DNA from: Candidatus Zixiibacteriota bacterium
GTDB taxonomy: Bacteria > Zixibacteria > MSB-5A5 > GN15 > FEB-12
Length of the DNA stretch: 9,176 bases
Reading direction: 5' to 3'
Assembly (NCBI GenBank): GCA_022564135.1
Contig: JADFLZ010000059.1
Coordinates: 1-9,176 of the forward strand
The translations under genes were made by a program, and so were the position numbers. This document shows, in pieces, positions 1 to 6,554 of the stretch. The stretch's first letter is position 1; each line of letters starts with the position of its first letter. The notes beneath the pieces were generated by a model that saw only the letters and a list, made by a program, of their open reading frames with translations, ran no database searches and was not told the origin of the DNA.

Positions 1-47
1 TTCGGACTCTCTGGTGTAAGTGTTCTTAAATCGTAGCGGCATAGAAT

Positions 48-1121
48 CTAACTTGTAAATCCATCAACTGTTTTCTTGTCAAGTTTCTTTATAACTTCGA
101 CCAATAACTTGACCGTGTTATCATAATCGGCGCGATTTAAGATGCCGTTATGGCTGTGAATATACCTGACCGGCGGACCAATGACTATCGAGGGTACACC
201 GAATCTGGTAATATGCATGCGGCCGGCATCGGTGCCGCCCTTTTCCATAGTGGTCAGATGATAGGGAATCTTTTTTGATTCGGCGGTTTTTATGACCAGA
301 TCTCTTAAGCCTAAATTCGGAATCAAAGTAGCGTCGTATACTAAAACCGCGGCTCCCCCGCCTAATCTTTCGGCTTTGCTGTAACTATTGGGCGGCATAT
401 CAAGCGCTATGCCGGTATCGCAAACCAGGCAGACATCGGGATTTCCCAGATGCGCCAGAGTTGCCGCACCGCGCAGGCCGACTTCTTCCTGCACCGTAGC
501 GCCGCCCAGAACTATGTTGGGATGACGCGAAGATTTCAGCTTCTTCATAACGTCAATTGCTATCGCACAGGCGACACGATTGTCAAAGGCTTTTGAAAGA
601 TACATTTTTGAGTTGCCCATAATGACGAAATCGCTGTCAGGAATAATCGGGTCACCCACTCTGATGCCCAGTTTTTTTCTGACATCGAAGCCTTTCTGAG
701 CGCCGACATCTATGAACATATCTTTAATTTCTAAAACTTTTTTACGTTCTTCCGGCGGTAGATTATGAGGCGGTACCGAACCAACGACACCGATGACCGT
801 ACCTTTTGAGGTTACAATTCGCATTCTCTGAGCCAGAGCCACGTGCCCCCACCAGCCGCCTAAAGGCAGAAACTTTATAAAGCCATCGCTGGTAATCTCT
901 TTGACCATAAAACCAATTTCGTCCATATGCCCGACCAGCATGACCCGCACATCGTCTTTGGAACCTTTTTTGACGCCAACAATAGAACCGAGCTTATCGG
1001 TCAGGATTTCTTTGGTAGTTTTCTTAAGTTCGCGCTTCATGATAGCCCGAACATCTTTTTCGTAACCGGAGACACCGTTGGCTTCGGTCAGCTCTTTTAA
1101 TAATTTTTCTGTAGCATCCAT
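48..1121 (-). CDS. M42 family metallopeptidase (glutamyl aminopeptidase / TET-like)
   Basis: This 357-residue protein is a full-length M42 (MH clan) cytosolic aminopeptidase. Members use two divalent metals to remove N-terminal residues from peptides, often as large tetrahedral oligomers. The expected metal and catalytic residues are visible: H65 and D67 in GHMDEIG, D180 in KAFDNR, the E212/E213 pair in QEEVGLRGA, D235 in CDTGIA, a GGTDAG motif near 295-300 and a late His (H322 or H324) in YIHSHNG. Residues of roughly 70-165 form the inserted PDZ-like dimerisation domain of the family (VPPHNLPPEERKK lies in it). The start is ATG with GAGGT four bases upstream. It is the last gene of the row, 92 bases after the HAD gene, so it may be transcribed separately; I see no strong promoter in that gap. 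Substrate choice (Glu/Asp, Leu, Lys) cannot be read from the sequence. Some relatives are misannotated as endoglucanases; the metal ligands argue against that here. Confidence 0.93.
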   Translation of the reverse strand: MDATEKLLKELTEANGVSGYEKDVRAIMKRELKKTTKEILTDKLGSIVGVKKGSKDDVRVMLVGHMDEIGFMVKEITSDGFIKFLPLGGWWGHVALAQRMRIVTSKGTVIGVVGSVPPHNLPPEERKKVLEIKDMFIDVGAQKGFDVRKKLGIRVGDPIIPDSDFVIMGNSKMYLSKAFDNRVACAIAIDVMKKLKSSRHPNIVLGGATVQEEVGLRGAATLAHLGNPDVCLVCDTGIALDMPPNSYSKAERLGGGAAVLVYDATLIPNLGLRDLVIKTAESKKIPYHLTTMEKGGTDAGRMHITRFGVPSIVIGPPVRYIHSHNGILNRADYDNTVKLLVEVIKKLDKKTVDGFTS

Positions 1122-1125
1122 TTCT

Positions 1126-1130
1126 ACCTC
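1126..1130 (-). promoter_or_regulatory. Ribosome binding site of the M42 peptidase gene
   Basis: GAGGT on the minus strand lies four bases before the ATG at 1121. It fits the anti-Shine-Dalgarno sequence, supports the chosen start, and indicates independent translation initiation. The overlapping HAD, dedA and ispD genes upstream lack such a site. Confidence 0.6.
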
Positions 1131-1213
1131 GGTCTCACTATATGCAAAATACGATTATGATTTACTCGCAATTCGAAGAGAGAATATAGCTTATCAGCCG
1201 CGAATTTCCAGCT

Positions 1214-1951
1214 TTAAATATCGAAATGGTTCTTGAGCTCGCTTAGAGTGCTGATTTGGCGGGTAGATTCCGGCATTTCTTCAGGGTATTCTCTGCCCTT
1301 AATTTTCTTTAGAATAGCAGGCATACCGATTTTTGCCGGACCGGTGATATCTTCAACATATCTATCACCGATATAGACACATTCGTCCGGCTCAAACCCG
1401 GCCAGTTCTACAGCCCTGCTGAAAATATCCGGATGGGGTTTGCGAAGCCCGAAAGTCGAACTGAAAATTTTATAGTCTAAAAAAGTAGCGATTTTAAATC
1501 TGTCCAATTCTTCAAGATGCTTTTCTTCTGGGAAAAAAGTGTTTGAGATAAGACCTATTTTTTCTACCCGTTTTTTTAGCCAGCCTAGTGTCTCAATGGT
1601 GTCGTCATAGACATAAAGCTTTTCTGATATTACTTCATAGTAAAGATCAAAAAAATCTGCTGCCAGTTGCCCGTTATTATCAAGCTTTAGATTTTTGAAC
1701 ATTTCCGAAACTGCTTCGACAACTGTCCACTCCCGATATTCCTTTTGTGCTTTTTCTCTGTAAGTATCTTTTACTTTTTCCAGCTGAATCCAGAATTCCT
1801 CGAAGTCCGGCAAACTGTGCCCTGAATCTTGAAATTGTTGATGTGCACTTTTGGTGGCAGTATAACTGACCTCAAACCAGTCATGTGTCAGGTAATCAAT
1901 CAGGGTTGAGCCGAGATCGAAAATTACGGCTTTTGGTTTCAGCTTTTCCAC
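1214..1951 (-). CDS. HAD-superfamily hydrolase with altered motif I (DLGST)
   Basis: A 245-residue HAD phosphatase-type protein. Motif I is at residues 9-17 (VIFDLGSTL), with nucleophile D12. Residues of about 19-115 form a helical C1-type cap. Motif II is S136 in LISNT, motif III is K171 in GLRKPHPDIF, and motif IV is GD at 195-196 with D201. The usual DxDxT motif has a second Asp as general acid/base; here that position (14) is Gly. Some active HAD phosphatases, such as E. coli YihX with DLGNV, also have Gly there, so loss of activity should not be assumed. The start is GTG, and its first base is the last base of the ddl stop codon (TAGTG), with no clear Shine-Dalgarno site, so translation is probably coupled to ddl. 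The substrate is unknown; the operon position suggests a phosphorylated metabolite, but no specific one can be named. Confidence 0.88.
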   Translation of the reverse strand: MEKLKPKAVIFDLGSTLIDYLTHDWFEVSYTATKSAHQQFQDSGHSLPDFEEFWIQLEKVKDTYREKAQKEYREWTVVEAVSEMFKNLKLDNNGQLAADFFDLYYEVISEKLYVYDDTIETLGWLKKRVEKIGLISNTFFPEEKHLEELDRFKIATFLDYKIFSSTFGLRKPHPDIFSRAVELAGFEPDECVYIGDRYVEDITGPAKIGMPAILKKIKGREYPEEMPESTRQISTLSELKNHFDI

Positions 1952-2979
1952 TATTTTGGGTGATGAACCAGTGCTGAATCTATCAGCATTGTGATAAGTT
2001 CGTCAAACTGAATGCCGTCGGCCTTGGCGGCCATCGGGGCCAGCGAAAGTTCTGTCATGCCGGGTAAAGTATTTAACTCTAAGCAGTAGTAACCCTCTTT
2101 TTCATCCATGAGAAAATCTATACGAGCCAGACCGGCCGCACCTAAAATATCATAAACTTCTTTGGCAGTTTTTTTGATCTGGTTCGTAATCTTTTCACTT
2201 ATTTTGGCCGGCACAATATATTCGGAGCGCCCTTTGGTATATTTCGCTTCGTAGTCATACAGTCCGCTTTCGGGAATTATTTCAATTACCGGAAAAATTC
2301 GGTTATCTAAGACCGGCACCGTCAGCTCCCGTCCGGCGATATATTCTTCGACTAAAACAATCTTTGATTCTTTAAGCGACTTCTCAAATGCTGCTGTTAA
2401 TTGTTCACTTTTTTCGACCCGGGTAAGACCGAGAGTGGAGCCGGAATCGTTTGGTTTGACAATGACAGGAAAATCAAAAAATGAATTTATTTCAGTTATG
2501 ATATCAGCACTGACGCCGCCATCTTTGATGCGGTAAGTTTTCCATTTAGGTGTTTTAATGCCTTCGGATTGGAACAATCGCTTCGACATATCCTTGTGCA
2601 TGGCCACAGTTGAAGCGGTCATGTCGGAGCCGGTAAAGGGCATTCCGGCCAGTTCCAGCAGATTTTGAATTGAGCCGTTCTCACCGGTGCCGCCGTGTAG
2701 TGCCAGAAAGACTACCTCGATATCATCAAATGCCGGCGTAACCAGAGTTTTGGCCAGAGCCATAGCACCCCGCTGAACCGGGGCTGCGGCAGTAGCTCCG
2801 GCTGTTGACCGACCCGTCAGGAATTTTCCGTCGCTGGTCAGAAGAGATTTACCGCTGGCCGGGTCAATGGCATAGACTGTAAACCCCAGGCGCTTGAGTG
2901 ATTCATAAACTGCGGCTCCGGAGTCGAGCGAGACTTCGCGTTCGCCAGAGTCGCCTCCGGCCAGTAGCAATACTTTCAT
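1951..2979 (-). CDS. ddl: D-alanine--D-alanine ligase
   Basis: This ATP-grasp enzyme joins two D-alanines for the end of the peptidoglycan stem peptide, in the cytoplasm. At 342 residues it is slightly longer than E. coli DdlB (306), partly from extra sequence around 42-83 in the N-terminal domain. Visible motifs are GGDSGEREVSL near 8-18 (E13 matches E. coli E15), LHGGTGENG at 94-102, KPNDSGSTLG with S181, YDYEAKY with K246 and Y247, RID with D288, and ELNTLPGMTELS with E301, N303 and S312 (metal and substrate site). The Tyr at 247 matches D-Ala:D-Ala enzymes, not D-Ala:D-lactate ligases of the VanA type, so ordinary D-Ala-D-Ala ends are expected. The ATG overlaps the dedA stop by four bases (ATGA), and GAGGG lies three bases upstream. 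It is in an overlapping row with dedA and the HAD gene. Confidence 0.96.
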   Translation of the reverse strand: MKVLLLAGGDSGEREVSLDSGAAVYESLKRLGFTVYAIDPASGKSLLTSDGKFLTGRSTAGATAAAPVQRGAMALAKTLVTPAFDDIEVVFLALHGGTGENGSIQNLLELAGMPFTGSDMTASTVAMHKDMSKRLFQSEGIKTPKWKTYRIKDGGVSADIITEINSFFDFPVIVKPNDSGSTLGLTRVEKSEQLTAAFEKSLKESKIVLVEEYIAGRELTVPVLDNRIFPVIEIIPESGLYDYEAKYTKGRSEYIVPAKISEKITNQIKKTAKEVYDILGAAGLARIDFLMDEKEGYYCLELNTLPGMTELSLAPMAAKADGIQFDELITMLIDSALVHHPK

Positions 2980-3605
2980 GCGCCCTCTCTTTTGAATTTT
3001 AGATATTTTAGCAGAATATACGAAGATACCGCGATAATCATCATGGGCCAGACGATCAAATTGTACTTATCTATAAATTGCATAATTATATCAAAATTCT
3101 CCACAGTTTGGATAGCAAGATACATCAAAACAAAGGTAAATAGAAAATAAGAAATGGTAGAATAGAAAAACATATTTAAAGCCGGATAGCGGCCAACACC
3201 GGCAGCGACAGCCACCGCAGAACGAATACCTACCAGAAAGCGGGAAATGACAAGCACTAAAGCGCCGTATTTTAAAAGCCGGACTTCCATAAGTTCAATA
3301 TCTTTTACAGAAAAGTACTTGTAATCTTTCTCCTGGAAATATCTGCGCCCGTATCCGGCGCCAAAATAGTAAAGCAGCATTACTGAACTGACCCCCCCCA
3401 CTAAAATTGTAGCTGCCGTCAGGGTCAGGTCAAGCCGCTGCAGTGCCACCAGCCCGCCGGCTGCGATAATGAAACTGTCTCCCGGAAAGGGCGGAAATAG
3501 ATTTTCAATAAAGCAGGCGGCAAACAAAACCAGATAGACCCAGAAGGTGCCATAGCTGAAAATGCTGTCAAGAAATTCTATTATATAAGCAGGCTGTTCA
3601 ATCAT
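2976..3605 (-). CDS. DedA family (VTT/SNARE-associated) inner-membrane protein
   Basis: A 209-residue polytopic membrane protein of the DedA family. Hydrophobic segments lie near 20-50 (re-entrant-like), 58-82, 114-137, 145-165 and 183-201. The family signature ENLFPPFPGDS occupies 34-44, with acidic E34 and D43. The second signature, SRFLVGIRSAVAVAAGVGR, lies at 121-139 with R122 and R128. These match the essential acidic and Arg residues of E. coli YqjA/YghB. Some DedA proteins (UptA) are known to recycle undecaprenyl phosphate across the membrane; others affect lipid distribution or proton-dependent resistance. Here the gene starts inside the ispF end (8-base overlap) and ends inside the ddl start (4-base overlap), between isoprenoid and cell-wall genes. 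That makes an undecaprenyl-phosphate role attractive, but it is inference. There is no clear Shine-Dalgarno site, so translation is probably coupled to ispF. Confidence 0.92.
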   Translation of the reverse strand: MIEQPAYIIEFLDSIFSYGTFWVYLVLFAACFIENLFPPFPGDSFIIAAGGLVALQRLDLTLTAATILVGGVSSVMLLYYFGAGYGRRYFQEKDYKYFSVKDIELMEVRLLKYGALVLVISRFLVGIRSAVAVAAGVGRYPALNMFFYSTISYFLFTFVLMYLAIQTVENFDIIMQFIDKYNLIVWPMMIIAVSSYILLKYLKFKREGA

Positions 3606-4086
3606 CGTTTTTTAAAAGACAGACAGCTGCCGCTGCTATACCTTCCTGACGACCGATAGCGCCCAGCCCTTCGGTGGTGGTTGCTTTTATGTTTACCCGT
3701 GATGAATCTATTTTAAGCAGTTCTGCTATTTTTTCTTTCATCAGAGATTTGAACTTGGTCAGCTTCGGCCGCTCAGCCATAATCGTAACGTCAATATTTT
3801 CAATTTTACTCCAGCCGCTCTCTTTTACTTTTTCATGCACCTGTTTTAGGAGTTCCCTTGAATCGGCATCTTTGTATTTTGGGTCATCGGGCGGGAAATG
3901 TTCGCCGATATCACCCAGCGCCGCCGCACCTAACATCGCGTCACAAATGGCGTGAAGAACGACATCGGCATCGCTGTGACCGTCGAGTCCTTTTTCAAAT
4001 TCTATTTCTACTCCACCCAGAATCAATTTGCGGCCTGCAATCAGACGGTGGACATCGTAGCCATAGCCGACTCTATATTCAGACAT
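3598..4086 (-). CDS. ispF: 2-C-methyl-D-erythritol 2,4-cyclodiphosphate synthase
   Basis: This is the fifth enzyme of the MEP pathway. It cyclises CDP-methylerythritol 2-phosphate to MEcPP with loss of CMP, as a cytoplasmic trimer. The length (162 residues) is typical. Zinc ligands are D11 and H13 in GYGYDVHRL, and H45 in VVLHAICDA (E. coli D8, H10, H42). GHSDAD at 36-41, LGDIGEHFPP at 58-66 and the KATTTEGLGAIGRQEG block at 134-149 (T136-T138, E139, R146) are all present and place the CDP moiety and the active-site interface. The start ATG lies inside the end of ispD (8-base overlap), with a modest AGGA about ten bases upstream. ispD and ispF are adjacent but in different frames, unlike the fused IspDF proteins of some proteobacteria. 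Confidence 0.97.
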   Translation of the reverse strand: MSEYRVGYGYDVHRLIAGRKLILGGVEIEFEKGLDGHSDADVVLHAICDAMLGAAALGDIGEHFPPDDPKYKDADSRELLKQVHEKVKESGWSKIENIDVTIMAERPKLTKFKSLMKEKIAELLKIDSSRVNIKATTTEGLGAIGRQEGIAAAAVCLLKNDD

Positions 4087-4777
4087 TTTCTTTTGATCCT
4101 AAGAGGGTCTCTGCATAATTCATATCTTCAGCAGTAGTAATTTTGAGATTTAACGTTGATGGCTTCACAACTTTTACTTTAACCCCCAGAGCTTCGACCA
4201 GACTGGCATCATCGGTTACAATTGTACCTTTCGGATTATCAGCGAATTTGCGGTGAGCCTCGAGTATCAGCTTATACTCAAATGCCTGGGGAGTTTGGGC
4301 CAGCCAAATTTGGTTTCGCTCAAGAGTTTCCACGACTTCCTGATTCTTAACTTTTTTCAGAGTGTCCGTTGCCGGCAAAGCCAGCATGGCTGCTTTTTCT
4401 GCTAAGGCCAGCTTAACGACTTTGTCGATATCTTCAGGAGAGACTAAAGCCCGCACTCCGTCGTGAATTGCCACTACTTTAGTAGATTCGGGCAGCGCCT
4501 CCAGACCTTTTAAAACTGACTGCTGCCTGCTGTCGCCGCCGCTGACGACTTTGACTACTTTATTGAAGCCGAACGGATCGATAATTTTTCGGGTGGTCTC
4601 AAGCTGGTAATCCGCGGCAACGACTACCACTATTTTATCTATAGATGAAGCGATTTCAAACTTTTCGATCGCCCAGCTCAAAAGCGGCCTGCCGGCTACT
4701 TCGTGAAACTGCTTGGGCAGAGGATCGCCAAATCTCTCAGACTTTCCCGCTGCAACTATTATAGCCCAGTTACTCAT
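4079..4777 (-). CDS. ispD: 2-C-methyl-D-erythritol 4-phosphate cytidylyltransferase
   Basis: This enzyme transfers CMP from CTP to methylerythritol 4-phosphate in the third step of the MEP pathway, in the cytoplasm. The length is 232 residues, as usual. The nucleotide-binding N-terminus AIIVAAGKSERFG continues to PKQF, giving R15 and K22 (E. coli R20 and K27). SGGDSRQQSVLKGL occupies 79-92. The metal-binding Asp is D106 in HDGVRA, where most homologues read HDAARP. The methylerythritol phosphate site is represented by T139 in ATDT and R153 in LERNQIW. AQTPQAF, TDDASL and NLKITTAEDM with K212 complete the fold. The gene begins 56 bases after queA. No Shine-Dalgarno site is evident before the ATG, and the gap holds no convincing promoter, though it is AT-rich. 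It is the first of five overlapping genes. Confidence 0.96.
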   Translation of the reverse strand: MSNWAIIVAAGKSERFGDPLPKQFHEVAGRPLLSWAIEKFEIASSIDKIVVVVAADYQLETTRKIIDPFGFNKVVKVVSGGDSRQQSVLKGLEALPESTKVVAIHDGVRALVSPEDIDKVVKLALAEKAAMLALPATDTLKKVKNQEVVETLERNQIWLAQTPQAFEYKLILEAHRKFADNPKGTIVTDDASLVEALGVKVKVVKPSTLNLKITTAEDMNYAETLLGSKENV

Positions 4778-4833
4778 TAGGAAATTAAATATGACTTTAT
4801 CATAATTGAAAACAAGTGAATTTCTGTTCTGAC

Positions 4834-5904
4834 CTACAAAATCAGCATGGCATCGCCGTAACTGTAAAATCTCATTTTATTCCTGATAGCTTCCTGATAA
4901 GCCTTTAGAATTCTTTCACGACCCGCAAAAGCCGAGACCAATATCAAAAGTGACGATTTCGGCAGATGAAAATTTGTAAGCAGGCAGTCAGCAAATTTGA
5001 ACTGGTAACCCGGCTTGATATACAAATCAACATCTTTTGAAAATGGCTCTATTTTGTTCCCGCTAAGCGAAGCCGATTCGAGCGTCCTTATTGACGTCGT
5101 TCCGACTGCAAATACCCTCTTGCCGTTTGCTTTGACACTGTTCAGACTTTTGCAGACTTTGGCCGAAAGCGAAGCGAACTCAGCATCAACCACATGTTTG
5201 TTTATATCATTTACTTTGACCGGCTTAAATGTCCCGGGGCCAACGTCGAGGGTAATTTCTACTGTTTTGACACCCTGCTGTTTTAAATTTTCCAGCATGC
5301 TGCGGGTGAAATGCAAACCGGCTGTTGGTGCTGCTACCGCTTTGGCCTTATCTTTTCTGGCGAAAACTGTCTGGTAACGCTTTGAGTCGCTACTTTCATC
5401 CTGCCGCTTGATATAGTGCGGCAAGGGCATATGACCAAATTTGCGGATGATATTTTGCTCCATCGTTCTTGACGAAAAACAGACAAGCCACTTTCCATCA
5501 CCTAAATTCTCTTTTAAGCAGAGCCTGTGGCGCTCATCAAAAATGATTTCTTCTCCATCTTTGAGACGCCGCGAAGGCCTCACCAGCCCCTCCCAGGAGC
5601 GAAGCCCCTTTATCGATATCGATGAATTAGCATTCTGCAAAAGAGACTTAGTTAGAAAAACTTCAACTTCAGCACCACTCTGGCGATGTCCCAGCAGTCT
5701 GGCTTTGAACACCCGCGTATTATTCATTACCAGAGCGTCCCCCCTGACCAGATATTCAGACAAGGCGCTAAACGGCCTGATATCTATCTGCCCGCTTGCG
5801 CGGTTAAGTATCATCAGTTTAGAATTCCCGCGCCGCTCTGGAGGATACTGGGCAATCAGCTCAGACGGCAGATTATAATCGAACAGCTTTATATCCGTTT
5901 CCAT
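4834..5904 (-). CDS. queA: S-adenosylmethionine:tRNA ribosyltransferase-isomerase (QueA)
   Basis: QueA transfers and isomerises the ribosyl group of SAM onto preQ1 already placed at tRNA position 34, giving epoxyqueuosine in GUN-anticodon tRNAs. Length (356) and motifs are typical: FDYNLPSELIAQYPP near the N-terminus, NNTRVFKARL at 61-70, GHMPLPHYIKR at 157-167, RYQTVFA, AAPTAGLHF at 191-199, VGPGTFKPV at 221-229, VGTTSIRTLES at 267-277, TNFHLPKSSLL at 310-320 and FYSYGDAM near the end. Two positions differ from the E. coli and Bacillus proteins: TLHVG reads TLDVG (D220) and the MH of IMHSE reads VD (D240). The ATG has no clear Shine-Dalgarno site. The other queuosine genes (tgt, queG, preQ1 synthesis) are not here, so this gene stands apart from its pathway. 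It lies 72 bases after the 94-residue unknown gene. Confidence 0.96.
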   Translation of the reverse strand: METDIKLFDYNLPSELIAQYPPERRGNSKLMILNRASGQIDIRPFSALSEYLVRGDALVMNNTRVFKARLLGHRQSGAEVEVFLTKSLLQNANSSISIKGLRSWEGLVRPSRRLKDGEEIIFDERHRLCLKENLGDGKWLVCFSSRTMEQNIIRKFGHMPLPHYIKRQDESSDSKRYQTVFARKDKAKAVAAPTAGLHFTRSMLENLKQQGVKTVEITLDVGPGTFKPVKVNDINKHVVDAEFASLSAKVCKSLNSVKANGKRVFAVGTTSIRTLESASLSGNKIEPFSKDVDLYIKPGYQFKFADCLLTNFHLPKSSLLILVSAFAGRERILKAYQEAIRNKMRFYSYGDAMLIL

Positions 5905-5976
5905 TGAAAAAGATGATAACGAATAGTTGGCTCAGATAGAAGCTTAGCTGATTTCTATGTCTGCTTAAAAGGAAAT

Positions 5977-6261
5977 TTACTTACTGAAAAGTGTAATTTT
6001 GTCTATCCAGATCTGCAGCAGCGAGGCCTGTTCCGGGGTCAATTTCTGGCTCGGTTCCTTATCCTGAAAGAATTCCTCCAGAGCCTCCAAAGCTATACGG
6101 GTATCAGAGACTGTTAAAGTCAGGTCATTTTCTTCCAGAAGTTTGTCCCGAAATCTAAGGGTCTCTCTGGTAAGCGTACCCAGGATATCACCGGCATTGT
6201 TATCAGTAACAATCTGCTCACCCAAAGACTTTATTAGAAGCTGTATATCATCCTGGCTCAT
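5977..6261 (-). CDS. Small acidic helical protein of unknown function
   Basis: I do not recognise this 94-residue protein. It has no signal peptide, membrane segment, cysteine or metal motif. It is acidic (about 18 Asp/Glu against 10 Lys/Arg) and should be mostly helical, with likely helices near 3-19, 27-45, 52-65 and 74-91. The second and third resemble amphipathic packing helices (ETLRFRDKLLEE and RIALEALEEFF). The gene is supported by its strand, a length that fills the space between the repeat and queA, bacterial-like amino-acid composition, and a G-rich tract (AGGGGG) roughly ten bases before the ATG. The tract is a little far for a standard site. It may be co-transcribed with queA. It could be a small protein-binding partner or a lineage-specific hypothetical; no pathway can be inferred. 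Confidence 0.68.
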   Translation of the reverse strand: MSQDDIQLLIKSLGEQIVTDNNAGDILGTLTRETLRFRDKLLEENDLTLTVSDTRIALEALEEFFQDKEPSQKLTPEQASLLQIWIDKITLFSK

Positions 6262-6308
6262 AATTTATCTACCCCCTGATATTAGGAACTGATGAAAAAA
6301 CCCGCTGC

Positions 6309-6388
6309 GTCACTAGCGAGAAGCGAAATGACCTAGCAATCTCCTTGTACCTCAGCGATTGAGATTGCCGCGCTGCGCTCGCAATGAC
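6309..6388. repeat. Nested inverted-repeat element (GTCATTGCGAG...GCAATCTC type)
   Basis: An 80-base hairpin element in the gap between ruvB and the unknown gene. The inner arms are perfect: GCAATCTC at 6336-6343 and GAGATTGC at 6361-6368, with a 17-base loop. The outer arms are imperfect: GTCACTAGCGAG at 6309-6320 against CTCGCAATGAC at 6378-6388. Read on the minus strand it begins GTCATTGCGAGCGCAGCGCGG, close to an intergenic repeat type I recall as common in many bacterial and candidate-phylum genomes. On the minus strand it is followed after about eight bases by T6 (6295-6300). A folded RNA could therefore slow or end transcription coming from ruvB, but the stem does not abut the T tract. 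No transposase is seen, so it would be a non-autonomous or REP-like element. Copy number cannot be seen from one window. Confidence 0.72.
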
Positions 6389-6554
6389 TGATATTGACCT
6401 TTTCCAACAGACCTTTTAGTCTTAAGCGAATATAATCTTCTGCTTCACTAATCTATCGGCACCGAGCCAGCCAATATCAACCTATAATTTACGACTAACA
6501 GACAACGAGTTACGCGCCCAAGCCAATGTAATGCTTCAATGAATAACAGCAGTG
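6389..6554. other. Rest of the ruvB-to-unknown-gene gap, no gene seen
   Basis: There is no credible open frame on either strand and no RNA gene that I recognise. On the minus strand a weak promoter-like pair is present: TTGATA (6475-6480) and GATAGA (6452-6457), separated by 17 bases. The second box matches the consensus poorly. If real, it would allow the unknown gene and queA to be expressed separately from ruvCAB. No clear terminator directly follows ruvB. Confidence 0.4.

Noticed and set aside
3674..4137. Three overlapping plus-strand open frames opposite ispF
   Set aside because: They lie antisense to a clear ispF and the ispD end, give low-complexity, non-family proteins and have no supporting start sites.
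4778..4833. Promoter before ispD with TATGAT as -10 box
   Set aside because: The box is good, but nothing resembling a -35 box lies 16-18 bases before it, and the gap between co-directional genes is short.
5015..5907. Plus-strand open frames opposite queA
   Set aside because: queA motifs run through the whole region on the minus strand; the antisense frames encode Ser- and Arg-rich sequence with no recognisable domain.
5933..5963. Hairpin (CAGA-TAGAA with TTCTA-TCTG) between the unknown gene and queA as a terminator
   Set aside because: The stem is short and has a two-base bulge, and no T tract follows it on the minus strand.
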